DNA of 30,592 bases from a virus. The notes beneath the pieces are model-generated. The model was given only the letters and a program-made list of their open reading frames with translations. It searched no databases and was not told where the DNA came from. Every line of letters begins with the position of its first letter. The first letter of the stretch is position 1. The position numbers and the translations under genes are program-made. This document shows, one piece after another, positions 14,407 through 21,510 of this stretch. The stretch is taken from the IMG/VR virus record IMGVR_UViG_3300033145_000623, positions 1-30,592 of that record; one strand, written 5' to 3'.

Positions 14407-15487
14407 ATAATCTTTTTATAATTTCACAAACTACATTTGAAACGACTCCGTTACCGCACATTTTATAACGCTGCGAGTTTGAGATTTCAACCTTTTCTCC
14501 TTTTTCATTTATTCCATATTTTGTGTGTCCATCTTCCCAACTCATCAATCTTTCACATTCTGTCGGGGTTAGTCTGCGGATTCTTGTGCCATTTAATGTG
14601 TGCTGTTGCATTCCAGTATCAAGAGTTTGTGCGATTCCTTTCCCAACTCTACCTCTACGAGTTTTTGAGTTTGGGACTGATAAGTTTATTGAGTCGCCCT
14701 CTTTTGCGATAGCATAACCTTTTTTGGTTGCTTCTTTTATCATAACTCCGTGCCTATCCTGTGCTGTCAATGTAAATGACGGGTCGCCGTTTTCTTTAAA
14801 GCGTCTTCCGTTCTGTCGCTTGTTTGGTCTGTCGGGAGTAAGGACTGGAATTATTATCGGAGTATGTCCTCCACCTGTACCCATTGCTTGTGTTAGCGCT
14901 GGACTTTTATCTTTCATTATTGCTGCATTTTTTTGAGTTCCGCCAACAACAAAAGGTATAACAACCTTTTGTCCATTTCTTTCAGATTTGCTTCCTGTGT
15001 TGGGTGTTAGTGTGCAAGTTATGTTGTCTTTTCTTGATTTAGAATTGTAATCATCGTAAATAAATGGTTGTCTATCTTTTACAGCATACAACCCAGTCCT
15101 TGCACCTTGTCCACCTCCTTGTGCAGATAGACAAGAACTTAATCCATCTGGGTCATAAACTCTTTCTCCTTGTGATGAATTTCTACTTAAATCTTCATTA
15201 CTTTTTTTCCATTTTTTAGAATTATTTAAACTTCCAATGTATTTTAATTCTTTTTCTTTTATGTAATTCCCATCCCCGTGTTGCTTATGTTCCGTAGCAG
15301 TTAAGCATCGTGCAATTTGGGTGGTCTGTAATTTCTCTTCACCCTTCCTAATAGCATTTTTGTCATCTTCTCCGAGAGGAAATACTTTTCTAGAACATTT
15401 TCCTGTAAGATTTCGCTTAAGCTCGGAGTATCTTTCCCATCGTGTAAGTGGAACTGGAAACAATGAAATTTGATTTTTGGATTGCAT
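14399..15487 (-). CDS. Cytosine-C5 methyltransferase, C-terminal half (TRD, motifs IX-X)
   Basis: 362 aa. The C-terminus carries motif IX (IRRLTPTECERLMSWEDGHT) and motif X (NSQRYKMCGNGVVSNVVCEI). The long region before it is a target-recognition region built of loose repeats of type (S/A)xxLTxxxG..G followed by a hydrophobic strand: ARCLTATEHK, SSCLSAQGGGQG, TCTLTPNTGS, PALTQAMGTGGGHT, SFTLTAQDRHG, AQTLDTGMQQH. Motifs I-VIII are in the upstream ORF at 15531-17093, so the enzyme is split as in the two-subunit M.AquI. The ATG at 15487 is one start; a -1 frameshift from the small upstream frame is another way to enter it. Confidence 0.88.
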   Translation of the reverse strand: MQSKNQISLFPVPLTRWERYSELKRNLTGKCSRKVFPLGEDDKNAIRKGEEKLQTTQIARCLTATEHKQHGDGNYIKEKELKYIGSLNNSKKWKKSNEDLSRNSSQGERVYDPDGLSSCLSAQGGGQGARTGLYAVKDRQPFIYDDYNSKSRKDNITCTLTPNTGSKSERNGQKVVIPFVVGGTQKNAAIMKDKSPALTQAMGTGGGHTPIIIPVLTPDRPNKRQNGRRFKENGDPSFTLTAQDRHGVMIKEATKKGYAIAKEGDSINLSVPNSKTRRGRVGKGIAQTLDTGMQQHTLNGTRIRRLTPTECERLMSWEDGHTKYGINEKGEKVEISNSQRYKMCGNGVVSNVVCEIIKRLYD

Positions 15488-15493
15488 AGTAAT

Positions 15494-15534
15494 CTTTTTT
15501 TTAGTTTATCTATTGTTTTTGTTGGTTTTTTCAT
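15494..15534 (-). other. Short overlapping start plus A8 slippery run before the MTase C-half
   Basis: An ATG at 15534 overlaps the TGA of the N-terminal methyltransferase ORF (ATGA). Its frame reads MKKPTKTIDKLKK, then meets eight adenines at 15495-15502 in the phase A_AAA_AAA. A -1 slip there continues straight into the C-terminal ORF (KITMQSKNQISLFP). Without a slip the frame runs to 15301 as a 77-codon ORF of no recognisable kind. Either programmed frameshifting, a leader, or independent starting at 15487 is possible. Confidence 0.45.
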
Positions 15535-17093
15535 AAAATTTCTTCCTTAGATAATGTGTCAAGTCTTTTTCCTACTATAAATACACGATTTCTTGATTGC
15601 GGAACAGAGAAATTTTTCGCATTCAAAACTTCAAAATCAATCGCATAATTTGCTTCACACAACTCTTCACAAATTATCTCCATAGTCTTTCCTTTATCGT
15701 GCGAAAGAAGTCCTTTTACATTTTCTAACAAAAACATTTTTGGTTGTTTGACTTTCAAGATTCTTATAACCTCATAAATTAAAGTTCCTCTCATATCATT
15801 AAATCCTTTTCTTTTTCCAGCAATTGAAAATGCTTGACAATTATGAAGAACGAGATTATTAGCTACATAAGAGTTATCTTCTTCAACCTCTATATTATAT
15901 ACTTTAGTTGATTTATTTATTCTTTCTTTAGAAACAAATCTGCCATAAAGATTTCTATCAATCCACAAACTATTATCTTGTTTATGTTTAACTTTATCAA
16001 AACCTATTGTCCAAGTATCTTTTTGATTAACAATCCTACCTTCTATTATAGTTGTTTTGGGTCTTTTGCAATATGTTATACAATAAGGTGTTTTATATAA
16101 TCTATGTATTATTTGCCCTAATTGATAAATTAAAATCTTACTTACACTTGTTGCACGATATACTCCATTTGAATAGCATCCATCTCCACTTATATAACCA
16201 TCTATGAAATATTGTAATTTATTTTTAGGTAAATTCATTAACCAAAAGGGTATAACCTTATTTGCTGCACCTTTACCACACTCTAAACATAGATTCATAA
16301 ATCTTTCATCTATTATTCTACATTTATATACTGTTCTCTCTTCTGTTTTTCCTATAGAATATTTTGATTTTTCCGCTACCTGCAAGAACTCTTTTAATTT
16401 ATGCTTACCTATACAAAAAATAACTTTATGATTATAAGAATTAATTCTATTCTTTCTCTTACCATTATTTATAAAGCCATCTGCTATATATCTACCAATA
16501 AGCCAACATTCTTCAATGGTTAATTCTTTTTTATTAGAACTATACTTATCACTCCATGTACCAAAACCTATAAAATCATCTTCTCTTAATTCATTAACCA
16601 TTATCCATTCACTTTTAGAGAAAGTTCGTTTATTTACTCTATCTTTTGCATCAAACACTCTAATCATTTTTTTACAATAGAGTGGATGTTCTTGTGTAAT
16701 CTGTAATAATGGTGATCCTTGAACTTTAAGATTATAAAAATGATCACTTTTTCTATTCATCGTTTTAACTACTTTCTTAAATCTATTTTTATGGGTTAAT
16801 ACCATATCACCAACTTTTATATCCTTAATCTCAATATGTCCTCTTTGTGTAGTAATAAGAGTATTGGCTAAAACACAAGGAAAACCACCAACTAATAAAT
16901 CAAAATCTGGTAATTCTTCTGGGATTATTTTTGTGCAATCTCCATAGTTTTTTATATTTGGAAATTTATATTTAAGAACAGATGAAGCGTATTTATCTAT
17001 TTCGCTCATCCCTACACATTCTGCATCTTCGTATGCTTGATGTATTCCCAACCCAAATCCTTCCACACCTGAGAACATTGAAAAATATTTCAT
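15531..17093 (-). CDS. Cytosine-C5 methyltransferase, N-terminal half, interrupted by an intein
   Basis: 520 aa from the ATG at 17093 (an in-frame ATG at 17135 would add 14 residues but lies inside a hairpin). The start MKYFSMFSGVEGFGLGIHQA is motif I (FxGxG). The catalytic motif IV reads GGFP, then a 346-aa intein, then CQAFSIAG. After splicing this restores GGFPCQAFS. Next come motif VI (FLLENVKGL) and motif VIII (NFSVPQSRNRVFIVGK), and the ORF ends soon after. The spliced host part is about 174 aa; the TRD and motifs IX-X are in the next ORF. The product should methylate cytosine C5 as a heterodimer or after frameshift fusion. It is transcribed from the promoter at 17175-17221. Confidence 0.93.
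   Translation of the reverse strand: MKYFSMFSGVEGFGLGIHQAYEDAECVGMSEIDKYASSVLKYKFPNIKNYGDCTKIIPEELPDFDLLVGGFPCVLANTLITTQRGHIEIKDIKVGDMVLTHKNRFKKVVKTMNRKSDHFYNLKVQGSPLLQITQEHPLYCKKMIRVFDAKDRVNKRTFSKSEWIMVNELREDDFIGFGTWSDKYSSNKKELTIEECWLIGRYIADGFINNGKRKNRINSYNHKVIFCIGKHKLKEFLQVAEKSKYSIGKTEERTVYKCRIIDERFMNLCLECGKGAANKVIPFWLMNLPKNKLQYFIDGYISGDGCYSNGVYRATSVSKILIYQLGQIIHRLYKTPYCITYCKRPKTTIIEGRIVNQKDTWTIGFDKVKHKQDNSLWIDRNLYGRFVSKERINKSTKVYNIEVEEDNSYVANNLVLHNCQAFSIAGKRKGFNDMRGTLIYEVIRILKVKQPKMFLLENVKGLLSHDKGKTMEIICEELCEANYAIDFEVLNAKNFSVPQSRNRVFIVGKRLDTLSKEEIL
15840..16877 (-). mobile_element. Intein with LAGLIDADG homing endonuclease in the MTase active site
   Basis: 346 codons, from Cys1 to Asn346, with the +1 residue being the methyltransferase catalytic Cys. 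Block A: CVLANTLITTQRGHIEIKDI then KVGDMVLT. Block B: LLQITQEHPLYCK (TxxH). Two LAGLIDADG helices: CWLIGRYIADGFI and LQYFIDGYISGDGC, each with the acidic metal ligand. Block F: VYNIEVEEDNSYVANN; block G: LVLHN followed by C. All splicing residues (Cys1, block B His, penultimate His, Asn, Cys+1) are present, so it should self-splice, and the endonuclease looks intact. Confidence 0.95.
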
Positions 17094-17146
17094 AAAAAAA
17101 ATCTTACACGATATTGAATAAGAACCCCAATACATTCGTATAAGAT
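17094..17146 (-). promoter_or_regulatory. Hairpin plus T-run in the MTase leader (attenuator-like)
   Basis: In the transcript, ATCTTATACGA (from 17146) pairs with TCGTGTAAGAT (ending 17101), extended inside by TATTG/CAATA, and is followed directly by about eight U residues and then the ATG at 17093. This has the form of an intrinsic terminator placed in the 5' leader. The alternative start at 17135 lies within the hairpin. Confidence 0.6.
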
Positions 17147-17174
17147 TTGATTAAGCATGGGATTTTATATGTAT

Positions 17175-17221
17175 ATTATACCATTTTTTTTCAGTTTAGT
17201 CAACAGAAAAATGTGGATAAC
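17175..17221 (-). promoter_or_regulatory. Sigma-70 promoter of the C5 methyltransferase operon
   Basis: -35 TTGACT at 17198-17203, 17-bp spacer, -10 TATAAT at 17175-17180. Upstream is GTTATCCACA (17212-17221), a variant of the GTTATCCCCA element at other promoters and identical here to a DnaA-box core TTATCCACA. Confidence 0.85.
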
Positions 17222-17222
17222 T

Positions 17223-17744
17223 TTACTTTTTTTCTTCATTATTCATCAATCTTTCTCTGAATCTTGTAATGAATAAATCTTTATCTATATCACCATATTC
17301 TTTAAGTAAATTATAAAGAGTATCCAATATTTCCTGTGTTTTAAATTTTCGTTTTGTTGCGACTGTTTTTTCACTTCTATTACCTAAATATTTTGTTGTG
17401 ATTTTATTCCATGAAGTATTTTTACCTTCAGGTAATTGTTCAAGAACTTCATCAAAATTATTTGCTTTGAATTGTGTGTAAAACTTTATGCAAAAATAAA
17501 TATCTGCTGTTGATATTGCAAGATCTTTTGAAATTTGTTCAACAATTCCTTTACCGTATATCTTGCTTCTTTCAAAATTATTATTTTCGTTACTTACTCT
17601 TTGACCTAGTTCCCACTTACCTTGAATGAGTTCAATTCTTGAATTAAATCCTCTTTCTACTATTATTGCCTTACATTCTTCTACAAGATTCTCATACCAA
17701 TCTTGTCCTTGTAATTTATTTATAATTTCTATTTCGTTTTTCAT
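17223..17744 (-). CDS. Hypothetical protein, helical, DUF1016-N-like segment
   Basis: 173 aa. The central part (ERSKIYGKGIVEQISKDLAI, then STADIYFCIKFYTQF) resembles the helical N-terminal domain of YhcG/DUF1016 proteins ('GxGxIxxLSxDL...'), but no nuclease domain follows. The C-terminal part is charged and helical. Last gene of the helicase block, ending where the C5 methyltransferase promoter element begins. Role unknown. Confidence 0.55.
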   Translation of the reverse strand: MKNEIEIINKLQGQDWYENLVEECKAIIVERGFNSRIELIQGKWELGQRVSNENNNFERSKIYGKGIVEQISKDLAISTADIYFCIKFYTQFKANNFDEVLEQLPEGKNTSWNKITTKYLGNRSEKTVATKRKFKTQEILDTLYNLLKEYGDIDKDLFITRFRERLMNNEEKK

Positions 17745-17759
17745 ATTTTTTCCCTCATA

Positions 17760-19025
17760 TTATTTATTTAAACTTTTAACTTTTTCGACTGCTTTATCTA
17801 ATGAGTCTGGCTCTCTAAACACATTATTTATATTATCATATTTCAATTTAAAAGAGCGTTTATAAACTCCTTCTCTTCTATCTATTTCAACACTTAAAAT
17901 AGTATTTCCTGTTAGAATATATTCTCTACCATCTCTTTCAAATTCACGCCATATCATTAAAACTTTGTCTGAATCTTGAGCAACTGCGGAACTTTCTTTT
18001 AAATCTTCAACTGTTGGTATTGTCCATTTTTCAATCTTTCTAATATGATGAACTAAGAAAATTACAATATCATATTTTAATGCAATTTTTTTAATTTTTC
18101 TAATTATTGTATCAATTTCAATTCTCTTATCACTTACTCGTTCACTGTCTTTCAGGAATCCTAAATGATCTATAAAAATAACTTTAACATTATGTTTAAT
18201 TTTTGCTTCAGCAATTCTCTCCTCTATCCAAGCAATATTATCATTTTTAATTATATTTGGAACTAAGAATAATGGAAAATCATTTTTATTAAATTTACTG
18301 AATAATTGCTTCAATGTCATTTCATAACTAAACCATAAGCATAAATGTTTATCTTCTTTTGAAATATTTTGTGTCATTGTTTGAATTAGAGAAGTTTTTC
18401 CACATTTTGTTGGACCTGAGATTATAATAAGTTCTCCAGGAAAAAAACCATTTAACCAATTATCTAATGTTGGAAATCCTGATTTTATTATTTCTTTACT
18501 TTCATCTTCTTTTGCTTGAATATCTAATGCTATTTTTTTCTCAAAAGAATCTATTATTCTATCATCTTCATTATATTTGAAAAGATTTTTATTATTTCCT
18601 AAATCTGAGTATTCATTAAATATTTGTTCAATTTCTTTTTTATTATTTTCTATATTATTTCCTTGTCCGATATTTTGACTAAATTCATTTAATTTAAAAA
18701 ACATCTTTCTCATTATTGAAGTTCTTTTTACTTCTAAAATATAATTACTTAAATTAGAACTAGTTGTTACTATATTTGTAAGCGAAATTAAATGAGATCT
18801 TCCTCCTATATGTGTCAATACTTCTTTTTTTTCAAGATATGAAGCTAATATAGCCATATCACTACTCTTAGTTTCTTTAATGCCTGAAAAAATCATTTTA
18901 TTTTTATCAGAATAGAAATCATCTTCACTTAAAGAAGTTAAAACTTCTTCTACTTTTTTATGATCAATAAGTAGACAACCTAAAATACATTCTTCTATTT
19001 CTATATTTTGTGGTGGTTTTATCAT
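17760..19025 (-). CDS. dnaB: Replicative DNA helicase, DnaB family
   Basis: 421 aa. N-terminal helical domain starting NIEIEECILGCLLIDHKKVE (7-26) as in DnaB-N, a linker, then a RecA-like core: Walker A ISGPTKCGKTSL (202-213), Walker B VIFIDHLGF (282-290), the sensor FLVHH (323-327) and DLKESSAVAQDSDKVLMIWR (341-360), the typical DnaB H4 region. It unwinds the phage replication fork 5' to 3'. No separate primase gene is visible in the window. Overlaps the MT-A70 gene by ATGA. Confidence 0.94.
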   Translation of the reverse strand: MIKPPQNIEIEECILGCLLIDHKKVEEVLTSLSEDDFYSDKNKMIFSGIKETKSSDMAILASYLEKKEVLTHIGGRSHLISLTNIVTTSSNLSNYILEVKRTSIMRKMFFKLNEFSQNIGQGNNIENNKKEIEQIFNEYSDLGNNKNLFKYNEDDRIIDSFEKKIALDIQAKEDESKEIIKSGFPTLDNWLNGFFPGELIIISGPTKCGKTSLIQTMTQNISKEDKHLCLWFSYEMTLKQLFSKFNKNDFPLFLVPNIIKNDNIAWIEERIAEAKIKHNVKVIFIDHLGFLKDSERVSDKRIEIDTIIRKIKKIALKYDIVIFLVHHIRKIEKWTIPTVEDLKESSAVAQDSDKVLMIWREFERDGREYILTGNTILSVEIDRREGVYKRSFKLKYDNINNVFREPDSLDKAVEKVKSLNK

Positions 19026-19585
19026 AATTTTATATTGCTTTTAATTTCGTCTCCCCATATATCCCAACCTTTTGTTTTTTTTCTTGCAAATAATTCTATG
19101 CGGGGTAAGTCGCCCATTAATTCTACTATTCTTTCCCTTGCTTCATTTGGTTTTTTACTATGTTTCTCTCTTTGAGTTTCAATTAAAGATTTTATATTTT
19201 TCTTTTTAATTAATTTATGGATATCTCCTTTCGTTGCCAATAAACATAATTCAATTCCACTCTTCATAGTATATGCTCCCATAAAACAAACTGGTTTATT
19301 TGTTTTTGTTTTTTTAGCCCAAGCAAAACCTATTGTCTTATATTTAAACCCCCATTCACTTATTACTTCTATACATTTAACTAAATGATAATCTGTCGTC
19401 CAAATAAATAAAATACAATTATCATTTGCTATTTTATTTACTGCAATTTTTTTAATAGATTCCGAACCCAACACATTATATGGAGGTCTTCTCATTCCTT
19501 TTACAGTGGTACAATTTGGCTTTGCATCATTATCGTTATAATAACTCCAAGGTGGGTCGGCATATATTATTTGATATTTTTTCAT
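19022..19585 (-). CDS. MT-A70 family adenine-N6 DNA methyltransferase
   Basis: 187 aa. MT-A70 layout: YQIIYADPPWSYYN (4-17, DPPW catalytic motif), NCILFIWTTDYHL, TIGFAWAKKT, the ATKGD strand and the end GDLPRIELFARKKTKGWDIW. This family methylates adenine-N6 in DNA, often at phage-specific sites. It is located inside the replication block, with ATGA overlaps on both sides. Confidence 0.92.
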   Translation of the reverse strand: MKKYQIIYADPPWSYYNDNDAKPNCTTVKGMRRPPYNVLGSESIKKIAVNKIANDNCILFIWTTDYHLVKCIEVISEWGFKYKTIGFAWAKKTKTNKPVCFMGAYTMKSGIELCLLATKGDIHKLIKKKNIKSLIETQREKHSKKPNEARERIVELMGDLPRIELFARKKTKGWDIWGDEIKSNIKL

Positions 19586-19860
19586 TTTCTCTTTTTAAAA
19601 TCATTTATTAGTTCGTTTTTCCAAAAACAATATCCATGAATAAATTCGTACATTTTTGGATCTGGATAATCATTATACCAAAAACCTATTTCTTTTTGTT
19701 TTTCAAAAAATTTAACCCAATTTGATAAATTATCTCCAATACTTATTTTTAGATCAATAATTCTTTCAATTTTTTCTTTACAAAAAGGACAAATTTTAAA
19801 TTCTGCTAATTTTTTAATTGTGTAATCTTGTGGTTCTTTTAAGTTTAATAAGGTTTTCAT
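19582..19860 (-). CDS. Small hypothetical protein with CxxC
   Basis: 92 aa. One CPFCKEKIERI knuckle (24-34) without an obvious second pair, and an aromatic-rich C-terminus (GYCFWKNELINDF). Its start is preceded by a 110-base leader with a conserved motif, so expression may be regulated. Function unknown. Confidence 0.55.
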   Translation of the reverse strand: MKTLLNLKEPQDYTIKKLAEFKICPFCKEKIERIIDLKISIGDNLSNWVKFFEKQKEIGFWYNDYPDPKMYEFIHGYCFWKNELINDFKKRK

Positions 19861-19872
19861 AATTCTTAATAT

Positions 19873-19958
19873 ACGCCGTCCTAAGCGATTTTATTTTTAG
19901 AGTTATATATATTACCATTATTTAGATATACTCTTTGCTATGAGCCATTTAGAGCGAT
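19873..19958 (-). promoter_or_regulatory. Leader with repeated TCGCTTA...ACGGCGT-type motif
   Basis: Two related 17-mers lie here: acgccgtcctaagcgat (19873-19889) and gagccatttagagcgat (19942-19958), as written on the plus strand. The first is nearly repeated at 27618-27634 in another leader. No convincing promoter is visible, so this may be an operator or RNA element. Confidence 0.45.
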
Positions 19959-19969
19959 AAAAATCAATG

Positions 19970-20791
19970 TTAGATATGATCTATATACTTAGAAACTGTC
20001 TCTAATGTCCATTTAATGATTTTACCGTCTTTTTTTAACTCATCATCTAAATAATAAAATGTATCAATAATTCGTTTGTAATCCGAATCTTGCTTTCCTT
20101 GATTTTTGATATAGCATTTAAGCATTGATGCGGCTTTGGTATTTCTTTGAATGAAAAATTTTATCTGATCTTCATTTTCAAACTTAACTCCGTAATGTTT
20201 TGCAAAATATCCAATAATCCAAATATGTTTAGATTTACTCTTTTTGAAATATGATAGAAAATTTCCCGTCCGAAAACATTCGGACAATATTTCCTTTTCT
20301 ATTTCTACTTCCTTTTCTATTTCCCTTTCTACTTCCTCTTCTATTTCTTCAAACACACCTACCTGTGTATCAGACACACCTACCTGTGTTATACTTTTTC
20401 CCTTATTTAAGCCATTATTTTTTTTAATCTCTTGAATTAGATTTTTTATTTTAATTGGAATATCTTTTAATCCATTTTCTATTCCTTTTTGAATATTTCC
20501 ACTACTTTTCTGATGTTTTGAGAAATTAACGACATAAATCCAACCATGAATATAATAAATTTTATTGGCGTTTGATAATCTTGGCAATAAAGTTTTTTCT
20601 AAATTTTCTTTGTCAATTCCAGTATCAAGAGCAATTTGTTTTAGTGGTATTTCGTAAATTCCACAAATATTCGTATATTGATTAGTAATCAAATATAAAA
20701 ATAATAATTTCTCCAATGAATCTAAATTAGAAATAAATGTATCTGACCAAAATTTTGTATTTAACATTCTATTTTTTCTCATATTTGACAA
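19970..20791 (-). CDS. Replication initiator, DnaD-like N-terminal winged helix
   Basis: 273 aa. Residues 1-110 (RMLNTKFWSDTFISNLDSLE, LLFLYLITNQYTNICGIYEI, IYVVNFSKHQ) form the phage winged-helix domain found in DnaD-like and O-like initiators. A linker follows with a Glu/Ile-rich segment (EEIEEEVEREIEKEVEIEKE) and a 7-residue repeat TQVGVSD/TQVGVFE. The C-terminal domain is helical. The linker DNA carries direct repeats that could be the origin, as in lambda O. Expected to load the DnaB helicase encoded downstream. Confidence 0.75.
   Translation of the reverse strand: MSNMRKNRMLNTKFWSDTFISNLDSLEKLLFLYLITNQYTNICGIYEIPLKQIALDTGIDKENLEKTLLPRLSNANKIYYIHGWIYVVNFSKHQKSSGNIQKGIENGLKDIPIKIKNLIQEIKKNNGLNKGKSITQVGVSDTQVGVFEEIEEEVEREIEKEVEIEKEILSECFRTGNFLSYFKKSKSKHIWIIGYFAKHYGVKFENEDQIKFFIQRNTKAASMLKCYIKNQGKQDSDYKRIIDTFYYLDDELKKDGKIIKWTLETVSKYIDHI
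20353..20389. repeat. Two 16-bp iterons inside the initiator gene, candidate origin
   Basis: acacacctacctgtgt occurs at 20353-20368 and 20374-20389, a 21-bp period, with ACAC/GTGT dyad ends. Just left is a tract of TTCCTTTTCTATTTC repeats (about 20291-20350). Iterons inside an initiator gene are the arrangement of lambda-type origins. Confidence 0.5.
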
Positions 20792-20857
20792 GCTTATTTT
20801 AAAAAACAGAGAGCTAATAAGATAATTTAATTTGAGGGAATCAAAGCATTTTATTAG

Positions 20858-20880
20858 GTCACTACCTTATAGGTAGTGAT
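20858..20880 (-). terminator. Hairpin after the SSB gene
   Basis: TCACTACC and GGTAGTGA pair over 8 bp around a 5-base loop just after the SSB stop codon. The following sequence has only a weak T content, so it may be a processing stem or weak terminator. Confidence 0.45.
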
Positions 20881-20883
20881 TTA

Positions 20884-21510
20884 TTAGAATGGTACTTCCT
20901 CTGGTGTTGTTTTTCCTGTTTCTTTTGGTGTTTCTGGAGTTGTAACTTTTTCTGTCATTTTTGTAATGATTTCAGAAATAGGTTTAGTATTTTCTTCAAT
21001 GAGTTTCAATTCATCTGGTGTTAATTCTGTATTATTTCTTGAGGGAATAACATTATATTCTGTTTCAAGTCCTGATCCTGTTTTTGTAATATTCATATCA
21101 TATCCAGGGGCATCTTCAAAAGCATATTCTTCATTTTGAGCAAATGTTGCAATTTGATCTTGAATAGTTGGACCATAGTTGAATAATTTTACTAAACTAT
21201 CTTTTCTATCAATAGCCCAAGTATAATATTTCTTTCTTGGTCTAAATTTATGCATTTGTTTTTTTAATTCGACTATTTCATCTTTATTGTTTGGATCTAC
21301 TTTATTTAATTTGTCAGATAATTCTTGTCCATGTTGACAATATTTACATCCATTATCAAGTCCTATACAAACAACTGATTTCTTAATTTCCTCATCATAA
21401 TGTTGAATAACTTCTTCATATCCAGAAATAATTCTTATTTTATTATCTCCTTGTTCTAATTTTAACCAATTACCACTATTACTACTTGGTTGATGATCTT
21501 TATAATTCAT
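20884..21510 (-). CDS. ssb: Single-stranded DNA-binding protein, gp32-like
   Basis: 208 aa from the ATG at 21510; a GTG at 21528 is a weaker alternative. The N-terminal basic-aromatic part has a cysteine site (SVVCIGLDNGCKYCQHG), and the core reads RPRKKYYTWAIDRKDSLVKL, LFNYGPTIQDQIATFA, GYDMNITKTGSGLETEYNVI: the pattern of phage gp32-like SSBs. The tail is acidic and ends PEEVPF, like the DDDIPF tip of bacterial SSBs that recruits partner proteins. Coats ssDNA during replication and recombination. Confidence 0.85.
   Translation of the reverse strand: MNYKDHQPSSNSGNWLKLEQGDNKIRIISGYEEVIQHYDEEIKKSVVCIGLDNGCKYCQHGQELSDKLNKVDPNNKDEIVELKKQMHKFRPRKKYYTWAIDRKDSLVKLFNYGPTIQDQIATFAQNEEYAFEDAPGYDMNITKTGSGLETEYNVIPSRNNTELTPDELKLIEENTKPISEIITKMTEKVTTPETPKETGKTTPEEVPF

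Noticed and set aside
15301-15534. Independent 77-aa gene
   Set aside because: It overlaps the C5 methyltransferase C-half in another frame and shows no domain after the first 14 codons; a leader or frameshift entry is more likely.
17212-17221. Replication origin at the TTATCCACA DnaA-box match
   Set aside because: A single box at a promoter; it fits better as a variant of the shared promoter element.
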